DNA from: Erysipelotrichaceae bacterium NK3D112
GTDB taxonomy: Bacteria > Bacillota_I > Bacilli_A > Erysipelotrichales > Erysipelotrichaceae
DNA: 64,000 bases
NCBI GenBank assembly: GCA_000701725.1
Contig: JNJQ01000002.1
Location: 1-64,000, forward strand
Direction: 5' to 3'
The translations under genes and the position numbers were made by a program. A model generated the notes under the pieces. That model did not search any database, had not been told where the DNA came from, and worked only from the letters and a program-made list of their open reading frames with translations. Shown in pieces: positions 50,196 through 59,183 of the stretch (its first letter is position 1; each line of letters opens with the position of its first letter).

Positions 50196-51443
50196 ATGCT
50201 GGAATTCAAGGAACTGAAACCGGAAGAATACGGGAGTTTTTACGCAAAGAGCCCCCAGCGCACCTTTCTGAATTCCCTGGAAGCGATGGAACATCTGAAA
50301 GTCAGAAACCGCGAAATCATCTATTTCGGTGTGAAAAAGGACGGCGAGCTCTGCGCCGCATGCGCACTGAGCAGCTTCGCGATCGCCAAGAAGCTTTTCC
50401 GCTGCTTTTATGCCCAGCGCGGGTTTCTGATGGATTACAGTGACAAAGAAGTTCTTCATTTCATGACGGAGAATCTCAAAAAATACGCAAAGAAACACCG
50501 CGGGCTGTATCTGATCATCGACCCGTATGTGAATTACTATGAACTCGACGAGGATGGAAACCGTGTCGAAGGCGGTTTTGACAACAGCTATGTGGTCGAA
50601 AACCTGAAAGCGGAAGGCTATATCCACCGCGATTTCACCTATGACAACTCCACCCGCAGCCAGGCTGCCTTCATGTTTGTCAAGGATTTGACCGGCCAGA
50701 GTGCACAGGATGTGCTCAAGGGCATCTCCCAGCAGACCCGCTGGTGCATCAACCGCACCGTCAAGCAGGGCGTGGAGGTGCGCGAGCTGGGCGCGGATGA
50801 AATCGACATCTTCATCCGGATGGAGGAAAGAACAGCGGAACGCCGTCACTTTGCCATGTTCACCGACAGCTATTACAAAACCATGAAAGAGACCTATGGC
50901 GACCATCTGAAAGTGCTGCTTGCCTCAATCCGTCCGGCCCATCTGCTTGAGGCGCTGGAAAAGGAGAAGGAACAGCTCGATGCGGAGAAAGCCGAAATCG
51001 AGGCAAAGCTTGCCGAAACCCCGGGCAGCCGCAAATTCCTCAAGAAGCAGAAGGTCAATGAGGAGGCGCTGGAAATCAACGCGAAGAAGCAGGCGGAAGC
51101 CAATGATCTGCGCGCTCAGCATGGCGAGGAGATCCAGCTTGCCAGCGCGCTGTTCACGGTCTATGACAATGAATGCGTGTATTATCTCAGCGCTGCCGAA
51201 GAGCAGTACCGCAATTACTTCGGTCCCTATGCCATCCAGTGGTATATGCTGAAATGGTGCACGGAACACAATGTGAACCGCTACAACTTCTACGGCATCT
51301 CCGGCGTGTTCAAAGAGGATGCCGAAGATTACGGAGTCTATGAATTCAAGAAGGGCTTTGGCGGCAGAGTGGAACAGATGGTCGGCGACTTCATTCTGGT
51401 TCTCAACCGTCCGCTTTACGCGCTTTATGAAAAGATCAAATAA
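50196..51443 (+). CDS. FemX/MurM-like lipid II aminoacyltransferase
   Basis: Adds amino acids from aminoacyl-tRNA to the peptidoglycan stem peptide. 415 residues of FemABX fold: two GNAT-like halves (TFLNSLEAMEHLKVRN, and AQRGFLMDYSDKEV in the first) with a tRNA-binding coiled coil at about residues 250-300 (LEALEKEKEQLDAEKAEIEA). SGVFKEDAEDYGVYEFKKGF at the end is typical. The ATG follows AGGAGGGAAAT. It is 15 bp upstream of the MurJ-like flippase, so a lipid II modification-and-flipping unit is likely. Confidence 0.92.
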   Translation: MLEFKELKPEEYGSFYAKSPQRTFLNSLEAMEHLKVRNREIIYFGVKKDGELCAACALSSFAIAKKLFRCFYAQRGFLMDYSDKEVLHFMTENLKKYAKKHRGLYLIIDPYVNYYELDEDGNRVEGGFDNSYVVENLKAEGYIHRDFTYDNSTRSQAAFMFVKDLTGQSAQDVLKGISQQTRWCINRTVKQGVEVRELGADEIDIFIRMEERTAERRHFAMFTDSYYKTMKETYGDHLKVLLASIRPAHLLEALEKEKEQLDAEKAEIEAKLAETPGSRKFLKKQKVNEEALEINAKKQAEANDLRAQHGEEIQLASALFTVYDNECVYYLSAAEEQYRNYFGPYAIQWYMLKWCTEHNVNRYNFYGISGVFKEDAEDYGVYEFKKGFGGRVEQMVGDFILVLNRPLYALYEKIK

Positions 51444-51458
51444 ATCGGGAATCATTGC

Positions 51459-53108
51459 ATGAGTGACAACAGAACGGTAAAAAAGGAAGAGCGTTCTTCC
51501 AGAATCAAGAAATCGGTTGTGCTGAGCGGACTGGTCGGCACAGGCGGTCTTTTTGTCGCGAAACTGCTGGGTCTGGTCTATTCCATTCCGCTATCATCCA
51601 TTCTTGCCTCGGATGCCTATATGGGCTACTACGGCAATGCATACCGCATTTACAACTACATTCTCAATATCTGCACGGCCGGCTTCCCGCTGGCGGTGGC
51701 CACGGTTGTGGCAAGATACCAGGTGAAAGGGGACTACAAGTCGCTGCTTGCCATCCGTAAGCTTGCCCTGATGATTCTTTCAGCGCTCGGCCTTGTCGGA
51801 ATGGCATTCCTGATGATCCTGGCCGGACCGATTGCGCGGGTCATGCTGCAAAGCGCGGGCGGCAGCAGCGAAAGCACCGTGATCATGACCAATCTGTTGA
51901 GACTGATCGCGCTGTCCGTCTTCCTAGTGCCGATGCTTTCCGGCTTCAGAGGCTTCTATCAGGGACTCAAGGAGATGGAACAGTATGCCTTCTCGCAGGT
52001 CTTTGAACAGTTCTTCCGGGTCGGCTTCATGCTCAGCGTCTCCTGGATGCTCGTATACATGTTCCACATGGAGCGCAAGTGGGCGCTCTATGCGGCGGTT
52101 GTCTCGACCGCGGTAGCGGCCGCGGCAGGCATCCTGCAGTATTATTTCTTCGACCGCAAAAGAGTCAAAACGATCGATGAGGCCGCAGCCGCGCAGGAAG
52201 GGGAGGCGCAGGCCACCAATGTGCTGCTCAAGGAATTCCTGGCTCTGGCCGTTCCTTATCTGATCAGCTCCATCGTCGGCTATGGCGATGATATATTTAA
52301 TACGATGCTGCTGCCGGTGGGACTGGCCCGCCATGGCTATGATGAGGCAGCCCGCAATATCGTCCTTTCCGCGGTCAACTATGTCGGCTCCAAGATCAAC
52401 GCGATTCCGATGATTCTCGCGCCGGGCTTTACCGCCGCGGTGATTCCCCATATCTCCGCCGCCCTGGCCAAGAAGAACTACCGCATGGTGGAGCGCAACA
52501 TCCGCGACTGCCTCAATATCATCCTTTATATCGCCATGCCGATCTGCTTCTGCATCGCGGTATATGCGCCGGGTATCTATCACGTGCTTTACTACACGGA
52601 GGATCTGGCCACCAGTTCGGGCATTCTGGCATGGAACGCTGTGGAAGGGTTCTTAAGCACATTAATCCCGGTGGTCTCCACGATCATGATGACTGTCGGC
52701 TTCCGCAAAACGCTGCTGATCCGTCTGAGTATCGGGGCCGTTGCCAAGGCGCTGCTCATCGTTCCGATGGTTTCGTGGCTCGGCTATCCGGGTGCGGTGC
52801 TTTGCTCGCTCATCTGCAACGGCTATGCGGGTCTCTTCAATCTGATTGAGATTCACCGCAAGATGAATGTCAGCTTCCGCGACAACATCCGCATCGGTCT
52901 CAAGCTTCTGCTCGGTCTGGCCGTGATCTTTGTGATCAACCGTCTGCTCAATCTGGCTGGTCTGGATGCGGGAGCGGGACCGAGACTGATCTGTCTCTTC
53001 AAGCTGGCCGCCAACGGCTTATGCGCTCTGATCGGCTATGGACTCTTCACATGGTGGCTGCGCATTCCGCAGAAAGTGTTCCATCTGAAACGCAGAAAGA
53101 AATCTTAA
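51459..53108 (+). CDS. MurJ/YtgP-like polysaccharide (lipid II) flippase
   Basis: A multi-spanning MOP-superfamily exporter of 549 residues and about 14 hydrophobic segments. KSVVLSGLVGTGGLFVAKLL opens it, followed by GNAYRIYNYILNICTAGFPL and GFRGFYQGLKEMEQYAFSQV, as in the SpoVB/YtgP group. It is expected to move lipid-linked wall precursors across the membrane. It follows the FemX-like gene closely and ends before a terminator. Confidence 0.9.
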   Translation: MSDNRTVKKEERSSRIKKSVVLSGLVGTGGLFVAKLLGLVYSIPLSSILASDAYMGYYGNAYRIYNYILNICTAGFPLAVATVVARYQVKGDYKSLLAIRKLALMILSALGLVGMAFLMILAGPIARVMLQSAGGSSESTVIMTNLLRLIALSVFLVPMLSGFRGFYQGLKEMEQYAFSQVFEQFFRVGFMLSVSWMLVYMFHMERKWALYAAVVSTAVAAAAGILQYYFFDRKRVKTIDEAAAAQEGEAQATNVLLKEFLALAVPYLISSIVGYGDDIFNTMLLPVGLARHGYDEAARNIVLSAVNYVGSKINAIPMILAPGFTAAVIPHISAALAKKNYRMVERNIRDCLNIILYIAMPICFCIAVYAPGIYHVLYYTEDLATSSGILAWNAVEGFLSTLIPVVSTIMMTVGFRKTLLIRLSIGAVAKALLIVPMVSWLGYPGAVLCSLICNGYAGLFNLIEIHRKMNVSFRDNIRIGLKLLLGLAVIFVINRLLNLAGLDAGAGPRLICLFKLAANGLCALIGYGLFTWWLRIPQKVFHLKRRKKS

Positions 53109-53122
53109 TCAATTTATCAATC

Positions 53123-53150
53123 AAGCAGCTGATTCAATCGGCTGCTTTTT
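53123..53150 (+). terminator. Terminator of the FemX-flippase operon
   Basis: AAGCAGC-T-GAT..ATC-G-GCTGCTT stem with TTTTT tail. Confidence 0.8.
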
Positions 53151-53151
53151 C

Positions 53152-53207
53152 TTGACAACATATGTTAGTTTGATTAAACTAATTTAAGTAAGTTAGAATA
53201 AACTAAC
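53152..53207 (+). promoter_or_regulatory. feoAAB promoter with two palindromic operators
   Basis: TTGACA (53152-53157) is followed 17 bp later by TAAACT as a weak -10. The perfect inverted repeat TTAGTTT-GATT-AAACTAA (53165-53182) overlaps that promoter. A second, weaker one, GTTAG-AATAAA-CTAAC (53192-53207), is centred 26 bp downstream. Such TTAG..CTAA palindromes suit a DtxR/IdeR-type metal repressor, so iron repression is inferred. Confidence 0.65.
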
Positions 53208-53220
53208 GACGGAGGGCGCA

Positions 53221-53433
53221 ATGATGCCACTGACGATTGCAGACGAAGGAAAAGAATATACGATTCAAAGGATCGGCGGTAACCCCGAAACCAGACAGCA
53301 CCTGGCGGACCTCGGCTTTGTGGCCGGCTCCAAAATCTGTGTTGTTTCGGAAGCGGCGGGAAACCTGATTGTGAATGTCAAGAACTCGAGAGTCGGGATC
53401 GGAAAAGATCTCGCGATGAAAATTATGATTTGA
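53221..53433 (+). CDS. feoA: FeoA-like protein (first)
   Basis: A 70-residue SH3-like protein of the ferrous-iron uptake system. The pattern YTIQRIGGNPETRQHLADLG and FVAGSKICVVSEAAGNLIVN is the FeoA fold. It probably modulates FeoB at the membrane. GGAGGGCGCA precedes an ATGATG start. It differs from the second FeoA at 53450 and lies 16 bp upstream of it. Confidence 0.9.
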   Translation: MMPLTIADEGKEYTIQRIGGNPETRQHLADLGFVAGSKICVVSEAAGNLIVNVKNSRVGIGKDLAMKIMI

Positions 53434-53449
53434 GAGGGGATCTGAAGAA

Positions 53450-53671
53450 ATGAAAACATTAAGGGATGTTGCGATCGGCTCAACCGCGAAGGTGATCAAA
53501 CTTCACGGCAGCGGCCCGGTCAAACGCAGAATCATGGACATGGGTATCACCAAGGGTGTTGAAATCTATGTCCGCAAGGAAGCGCCGCTCGGCGATCCGC
53601 TGGAACTGACGGTGCGCGGCTATGAGCTTTCATTAAGGAAAGCAGACGCGGAAATGATCGAAGTTGCCTGA
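53450..53671 (+). CDS. feoA: FeoA-like protein (second)
   Basis: 73 residues. The segments AIGSTAKVIKLHGSGPVKRR and IMDMGITKGVEIYVRKEAPL are typical FeoA. GDPLELTVRGYELSLRKADA matches FeoA C-termini that also appear in fused FeoA-FeoB proteins. It is located 24 bp upstream of feoB. Tandem feoA genes ahead of feoB are common in Clostridia-like Firmicutes. Confidence 0.93.
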   Translation: MKTLRDVAIGSTAKVIKLHGSGPVKRRIMDMGITKGVEIYVRKEAPLGDPLELTVRGYELSLRKADAEMIEVA

Positions 53672-53695
53672 TCCGCTTAGAGAGGAAATATTATC

Positions 53696-56095
53696 ATGGC
53701 TGAAAACAGACTGACTATTGCCCTGGCGGGTAACCCGAACAGCGGTAAAACAACACTTTTCAACGGCCTGACCGGTTCCAACCAGTTCGTCGGAAACTGG
53801 CCGGGTGTCACCGTTGAGAAAAAAGAGGGAAAACTGAAAGGAAACCACGATGTCCTGATCGAGGACCTGCCGGGTATCTACTCACTCTCCCCGTACACAT
53901 CCGAAGAAGTCGTCTCCAGAAACTTCCTGGTTGATGAGAATCCGGACGGAATTCTCAATATCGTCGACAGCACCAACCTCGAAAGAAACCTGTATCTGAC
54001 AACCCAGCTGCTGGAACTCGGCATTCCGACAGTCATCGCCCTGAACATGAGCGACTTGGTTGAAAAGAGCGGTGACAAGATCGACACCAAGAAGCTTTCG
54101 GAAAGACTCGGCGTTGCGATGACCGAGATCTCAGCCCTCAAGGGCACCGGCATCGATGAGGCCGCTAAACTGGCCGTCAGCGCTGCTGAGAAAAAACAGG
54201 CGCCAAAGCCTGTGGTATTCTCAAAGGATGTCGAAAACGCACTGAAGGAAATCGAAGCTCTGCTTGTGAATGTTCCGGAACATCTGAAGCGCTGGTATGC
54301 GGTCAAGCTGTTTGAAAGAGACGAAAAGCTCCCTGAAAACATCACCGCTTACGGACCTGCGGCGGAACCGATCATCACAAAGGTTGAGACAGCCCATGAC
54401 GATGACGCAGAAAGCATCATCACCAACGAGCGCTATGAATACATCGCCTCCGTTCTCAAAGGCTGCTATGGCAAACAGAAGAGCAGTGAGTTAAGCATTT
54501 CCGACAAGATTGACCAGATCGTCACCAACCGTTGGCTGGCACTGCCGATCTTCGCTGTTGTCATGTGGCTTGTATACTATATTTCCGTCACAACCATCGG
54601 CACATTCGTCACAGACTGGACCAATGACGGCCTGTTTGGCGATGGTTATTATCTCTTCGGCAACGGCCGTGAGGAATATACCGAAGCGATGAATGCGTAT
54701 TATGCCGAAAATGTCTGGACGGATGAAGTGGTTGCCAACGTGGATAAAGCCGTTGAAGCCGGCATCACCGGTGCGGATGATATCCAGGCGGCAATCTCCG
54801 ATCAGGATTACGAGGCATTTGACGAGGCTTACGGCTTCTATGGAAGCGAACTCGATGAAAAGGAAAACGGCGTTTACAGCATTTCCGATGTCGTCGATAA
54901 CGCTCTGTCTGAGGATGCGCCTCTGCCCGCCAATGAAGACTACGGCAAATGGGTACCGGGTGTTCCTGTATTGATCGGCAATCTGCTTGACGGCATGGGT
55001 GTCAATGATTTCATCAAATCACTCGTTCTTGACGGCATTGTCGCAGGCGTTGGTGCGGTTCTTGGCTTTGTACCGCAGATGTTCGTGCTGTTTGCCTTCC
55101 TTGCCTTCCTTGAGTCATGCGGATACATGGCCAGAGTCGCCTTTGTCATGGACCGTATCTTCCGTAGGTTCGGTCTGTCCGGCAAGAGCTTCATTCCCGT
55201 ACTGATCGGTACCGGCTGCGGTGTGCCGGGTGTCATGGCTTCGAGAACCATCGAAAACGAGCGTGACCGCAGAATGACGATCATGACCACGACCTTCATT
55301 CCGTGCGGCGCCAAGCTGCCGATCATCGCCCTGATCTCTTCCGCGCTCTTCCGCAAGGCCTCCTGGGTCGCACCGAGCGCATACTTCCTGGGCATGGCAG
55401 CGATCATCATCTCCGGTATCATCCTCAAAAAGACAAAGATGTTCGCCGGCGAACCCGCTCCGTTTGTCATGGAGCTGCCTGCTTATCACTGGCCTACAGT
55501 CACAAACATCCTGCGTTCCATGTGGGAAAGAGGCTGGTCCTTCATCAAGAAGGCCGGTTCCATCATCCTGCTGTCCTCCATCGTGATCTGGCTCGGTTCC
55601 ACATTCGGATGGTCTGACGGTGTCTTCGGATGGAATCCGGAGCTCGAACTGGAAGCTTCCGTTCTTGGCGCGGTCGGCAACGCGGTGAAGTGGATCTTCG
55701 CACCGCTCGGTTTCAGCGAAATCAAGGCGACCATCGCAACCGTCATGGGTCTGGTTGCCAAGGAAGAGGTTGTCGGTGTCTTCGGTGTGCTTGACTTCGA
55801 AGGTCTCAGCAAACTCGCCGGATATTCCTTCCTTGCCTTCAACCTGTTATGCGCTCCGTGCTTCGCGGCTATCGGCGCGATCCGCAGAGAGATGAACAAC
55901 GCGAAGTGGACATGGTTTGCCATCGGCTGGCAGTGCCTGCTCGCATATGTCGCGGCATTCATCATCTACCAGCTCGGCGGTCTGTTCAGCGGCAGCGGCA
56001 ATATCCTCGGCGGCATCCTGGCAATCGCATTATGCGCACTGATCGTATGGCTGCTTGTGCGTCCGTACAATGAGAACCAGACTGCGAAAGCCTGA
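53696..56095 (+). CDS. feoB: Ferrous iron transporter FeoB, with large outside loop
   Basis: Imports Fe2+. The N-terminal G domain has G1 GNPNSGKTTLFN, switch region GNWPGVTVEKKEG, G3 EDLPGIYSLSPY, G4 ALNMSDL and G5 SALKG. The membrane part has the two Gate motifs (VPQMFVLFAFLAFLESCGYM and later LLCAPCFAAIGAIRRE) and GTGCGVPGV. Length is 799 residues, some 100 over the common ~670-720. Residues of about 310-415, after the first membrane helix, form an acidic insertion (for example DGYYLFGNGREEYTEAMNAY and DIQAAISDQDYEAFDEAYGF) predicted outside the cell. Confidence 0.95.
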   Translation: MAENRLTIALAGNPNSGKTTLFNGLTGSNQFVGNWPGVTVEKKEGKLKGNHDVLIEDLPGIYSLSPYTSEEVVSRNFLVDENPDGILNIVDSTNLERNLYLTTQLLELGIPTVIALNMSDLVEKSGDKIDTKKLSERLGVAMTEISALKGTGIDEAAKLAVSAAEKKQAPKPVVFSKDVENALKEIEALLVNVPEHLKRWYAVKLFERDEKLPENITAYGPAAEPIITKVETAHDDDAESIITNERYEYIASVLKGCYGKQKSSELSISDKIDQIVTNRWLALPIFAVVMWLVYYISVTTIGTFVTDWTNDGLFGDGYYLFGNGREEYTEAMNAYYAENVWTDEVVANVDKAVEAGITGADDIQAAISDQDYEAFDEAYGFYGSELDEKENGVYSISDVVDNALSEDAPLPANEDYGKWVPGVPVLIGNLLDGMGVNDFIKSLVLDGIVAGVGAVLGFVPQMFVLFAFLAFLESCGYMARVAFVMDRIFRRFGLSGKSFIPVLIGTGCGVPGVMASRTIENERDRRMTIMTTTFIPCGAKLPIIALISSALFRKASWVAPSAYFLGMAAIIISGIILKKTKMFAGEPAPFVMELPAYHWPTVTNILRSMWERGWSFIKKAGSIILLSSIVIWLGSTFGWSDGVFGWNPELELEASVLGAVGNAVKWIFAPLGFSEIKATIATVMGLVAKEEVVGVFGVLDFEGLSKLAGYSFLAFNLLCAPCFAAIGAIRREMNNAKWTWFAIGWQCLLAYVAAFIIYQLGGLFSGSGNILGGILAIALCALIVWLLVRPYNENQTAKA

Positions 56096-56112
56096 TTGAA
56101 ACAACAGAAATG

Positions 56113-56135
56113 AAAGAGCCTTTCGGGGCTCTTTT
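56113..56135 (+). terminator. Terminator of feoAAB
   Basis: AAAGAGCC-TTTCG-GGGCTCTTTT hairpin 18 bp after the feoB stop. An extended -10 (TGCTATACT, 56140-56148) for the next gene follows immediately. Confidence 0.85.
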
Positions 56136-56198
56136 GTTATGCTATACTGGATTCAACAGAATTTGCGGACATGTGATCCGCTGCAGGAGAAAAATCAT

Positions 56199-57104
56199 AT
56201 GGCTAATTATCTGACAGTCGACGTCGGCGGCACCAACATCAAGTATGCAATCATGAATGATAAGGTTGAAATCCTTGAAAAGGGTGAGATTCCCACTCCC
56301 TATGAGGGACTGGAAGTATTCATCGACACCATTGTTGATCTTTATAATCAGTTTGCTGAATACAATGTTGAGGCGCTGGCCATGAGCGCACCGGGCAAGA
56401 TCGATTCCGCCAACGGCTATTTCTACACTTCCGGCGCTTTGAAATACATCAGCGGCGTCAATCTCAGAGACCGTCTGGCTGACCGTATTCCGGTTCCGTT
56501 CGCGGTGGAAAATGACGCCAAGGCAGCGGCGCTGGCTGAGCTTTGGATGGGATCGATGCAGGGCATCACCAACGGCAGCGTGGTCGTGCTTGGTACCGGC
56601 ATCGGCGGAGCCATTATTATCAACGGGAAGCTTTACCGCGGATCCACCTTTGCGGCAGGCGAATATTCATGCATTTCATCAAGACTTGATCTGCCTTATG
56701 ACAGAGAACACAACTGGGCAAACCTCAACGGTGTCGGACATATGGTCGAGGCATATGAGGAAATGATCGGCGCGGAAAAGGGCAGCCTGAACGGACGCAT
56801 TCTGTTCACCAAGGCAAACGAGGGAGAACCCGAAGCGCTTAAAGCCATTGAGGATTACTGCGTCTATCTGGCAACCGCAATCACCTCGCTGCAGACCATT
56901 CTCGATGTGGAACGTGTCTCAATCGGCGGCGGCATCTCCAGACAGCCGATCCTGCTTGACACACTCAGACGCGTCATCACGGAAATGAGTGCACCGTTTG
57001 AAGGCCGTGTGCCTTACACACTGCCCGATATTCAGCCGTGCAGTTTCGGCAATGACGCCAATATGATCGGCGCGCTTTATCATTATCTTTACGAACTGAA
57101 GTAA
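56199..57104 (+). CDS. ROK-family sugar kinase (glucokinase-like)
   Basis: Phosphorylates a hexose in the cytoplasm. 301 residues: LTVDVGGTNIKYAIMNDKVE (phosphate 1 loop), PGKIDSANGYFYTSGALKYI, VENDAKAAALAELW with the catalytic Asp, and LGTGIGGAIIINGKLYRGS (phosphate 2). It lacks the canonical Cys-rich zinc motif of many ROK glucokinases, since SCISSRLDLPYDREH stands in that area. This is found in the BglK/NanK-like branch, so the substrate may not be glucose. The ATG at 56199 follows AGGAGAAAAATCAT. Confidence 0.9.
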   Translation: MANYLTVDVGGTNIKYAIMNDKVEILEKGEIPTPYEGLEVFIDTIVDLYNQFAEYNVEALAMSAPGKIDSANGYFYTSGALKYISGVNLRDRLADRIPVPFAVENDAKAAALAELWMGSMQGITNGSVVVLGTGIGGAIIINGKLYRGSTFAAGEYSCISSRLDLPYDREHNWANLNGVGHMVEAYEEMIGAEKGSLNGRILFTKANEGEPEALKAIEDYCVYLATAITSLQTILDVERVSIGGGISRQPILLDTLRRVITEMSAPFEGRVPYTLPDIQPCSFGNDANMIGALYHYLYELK

Positions 57105-57156
57105 GCTGACACATCTCAATCATCAGGGGACCGTACGCGATCCCTTTTTCAATGCG

Positions 57157-57183
57157 CAAAAAAACCGTGAGTCAATCACGGTC
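57157..57183 (-). terminator. Terminator of the LexA-like gene
   Basis: On the minus strand ACCGTGA-TTGAC-TCACGGT is followed by seven T residues at the stop codon. Confidence 0.85.
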
Positions 57184-57775
57184 AGAAGTAAGTCTTGCAG
57201 GAGATGACCCGGCCGATGATGCGGACCGGAAGATTGCGGATCTCTTCCGCTGTGAAATAGCGGTTTTCCACGTCCGGATTGGCCGATTCAAGGATCATCA
57301 TGCTCTTTTTGAGGACAACCTTTTTGACGGTGACCTCCTGGTCGATCATCACAACCCCGATTTCACCGCTGTTCAGATGTCCGGTCTGCTGGACAAGAAC
57401 CAGTGAGCCGTCCATGATGCCCACGCCGTTCATCGAATTGCCGGTCACCTGAAGATAATAATCCCCGTGCTTGCAGTCGGAAAGGGAAGCGTCCTCCTCA
57501 CCGATGTGATTCTCTTCGGCAAACAGATCATAGCCGCCTTTGACAAAGCCGAGAATCGGCAGCTTCATCGAAATGTCCATTCCTTTCAGAAGGGGTTCGA
57601 TGTTATAGCCGACAAGTCCGGAGAGCTTGGCCATCACATCCGGCGAAACACGGCGGATCTGTCCGCTTGCCCAGCGGCTTGCGGTCGATCTGGAAATGCC
57701 GAGCCTTCTGGCGATCTCACTGTCATTGAATCCGGTTTTGTTTTTGTAATCACGGATAATATCTTTGAGTTCCAT
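57182..57775 (-). CDS. LexA-like repressor (XRE HTH plus S24 peptidase)
   Basis: 197 residues: N-terminal helix-turn-helix (FNDSEIARRLGISRSTASRW, then ASGQIRRVSPDVMAKL) and C-terminal S24 autoproteolysis domain. The nucleophile Ser is in TGNSMNGVGIMDGSLVLV and the general-base Lys in VTVKKVVLKK. The cleavage-site region is near GFVKGGYDLF. Such proteins are released by RecA during DNA damage. It is divergent from a Y-family polymerase gene with 121 bp between them, so it very likely represses that gene. It is not the housekeeping LexA in domain type (XRE rather than winged HTH). Confidence 0.9.
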   Translation of the reverse strand: MELKDIIRDYKNKTGFNDSEIARRLGISRSTASRWASGQIRRVSPDVMAKLSGLVGYNIEPLLKGMDISMKLPILGFVKGGYDLFAEENHIGEEDASLSDCKHGDYYLQVTGNSMNGVGIMDGSLVLVQQTGHLNSGEIGVVMIDQEVTVKKVVLKKSMMILESANPDVENRYFTAEEIRNLPVRIIGRVISCKTYF

Positions 57776-57896
57776 ATTCAGTACCTCACATGTATATCAT
57801 ACAGAAAATGCAACCATTTGGCAAATAAAATTATGAAATGTTTCGCACAATATTGAATTATGCAACAGCAGGAAATATAATGAAACCGCAGGAAGA

Positions 57897-59168
57897 ATGA
57901 TGGCAAAGGACAGGGTGATTTTTCACATCGATATCAATCACTGCTACGCGCAGATTGAGGAAATGAAATTTCCGGCGCTCAGAGAAGTGCCGATGGCGGT
58001 TGGCGGACATGAGGAAAAGCGCCACGGAATCATCCTTGCCAAAAACGATCCGGCAAAGAAGTTCGATATCAGAACAGGGGAGAGCCTGCGTGAAGCAAGG
58101 GAAAAATGTCCGGATCTGCTGATCATTCCGCCTTCCTACGACGACTATATCTACTACACCTCGCTGGTCAAGGATATCTACCGCCGCTACAGCGATCATG
58201 TGGAGTCCTTTGGCCTGGATGAGGCATGGGTGGACTACACCGCTTCCGAAGCGCTTTTCGGCGATCCGCTAAAGACCGCCGTCCGCATTCAGAAAGAGGT
58301 TCACGATGAGATCGGCCTGGATGTGTCGCTTGGCATGTCATGGAACAAGGTGTTCGCAAAGCTTGGCAGCGACATGAAGAAAAAGGACGGACCGGCCGTG
58401 ATCACAAGGCAGAACTACCGTGAAACGGTATGGCCTCTGCCGGCGGAGGATCTTCTTTACGTCGGTCCCGCCACAAAGCGCAAACTGCGCGAGCGCGGCA
58501 TCACGACGATCGGTGAGCTGGCCGTTTATCCGCGGCAGTTTCTGAAAAAGGCGATGGGCATTCCGGGTGAGATGATTTCGGTGTTCGCCAATGGCGGCGA
58601 CACCAGTCCGGTGACGGAAAACGGGTACCGCTCACCCGTCAAGTCGGTCGGCAACTCGATGACGATGGTTCACGATGTGGATAATCTTGAGGATCTGAAA
58701 CCGGTATACTACGTGCTTTGCGAGTCGGTTGCCTCAAGGATGCGCGACCATGGGATGGAAGGGGATGTTGTGTCAGTGTCATTGCGTTCCAGCGGCCTGG
58801 AGTGGTATGGCTGCGAGCGCAAAATGGCAGAGAAAACAGATGTCAGCGGCGTGATTTTCAAAACGGCCGTGCAGCTTGTGGAAGAGCTGTATGACTTTGA
58901 AAAGCCGTTACGCGCGGTCGGTGTTTCCGTATCCGGTCTGCGTCCGTTTTCCTTTCACAGACAGCTGAATCTGTTTGTGGATGAAACGGCGCGTGAAAAG
59001 GAAAGGGCAGCCGATCTTGTCATGGATGAGATCCGGGAAAAATACGGATATTACTCCATCCGCCGCGCCTGCACGGCAGTCGATGACGAACTGACCGCAT
59101 TCAATGTCAAAGAGGAACATACGGTTCATCCCGTCGGCTATTTCCAGGGCCGTAAGATGATGCCGTGA
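57897..59168 (+). CDS. Y-family DNA polymerase (Pol IV/UmuC-like)
   Basis: Translesion polymerase of 423 residues. The active-site motifs are FHIDINHCYAQIEEM and SFGLDEAWVDYTA, with the acidic residues in place. The thumb and helix-hairpin-helix follow (LLYVGPATKRKLRERGITTI, GELAVYP), then the little finger. The dipeptide INHCYA in place of MDAFFA marks a Firmicute-specific branch. It lies beside the LexA-like repressor on one side and an 80-residue partner gene 15 bp downstream on the other. The start could be either of two adjacent ATG codons. Confidence 0.93.
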   Translation: MMAKDRVIFHIDINHCYAQIEEMKFPALREVPMAVGGHEEKRHGIILAKNDPAKKFDIRTGESLREAREKCPDLLIIPPSYDDYIYYTSLVKDIYRRYSDHVESFGLDEAWVDYTASEALFGDPLKTAVRIQKEVHDEIGLDVSLGMSWNKVFAKLGSDMKKKDGPAVITRQNYRETVWPLPAEDLLYVGPATKRKLRERGITTIGELAVYPRQFLKKAMGIPGEMISVFANGGDTSPVTENGYRSPVKSVGNSMTMVHDVDNLEDLKPVYYVLCESVASRMRDHGMEGDVVSVSLRSSGLEWYGCERKMAEKTDVSGVIFKTAVQLVEELYDFEKPLRAVGVSVSGLRPFSFHRQLNLFVDETAREKERAADLVMDEIREKYGYYSIRRACTAVDDELTAFNVKEEHTVHPVGYFQGRKMMP

Positions 59169-59183
59169 GGAGATGATTGAATC

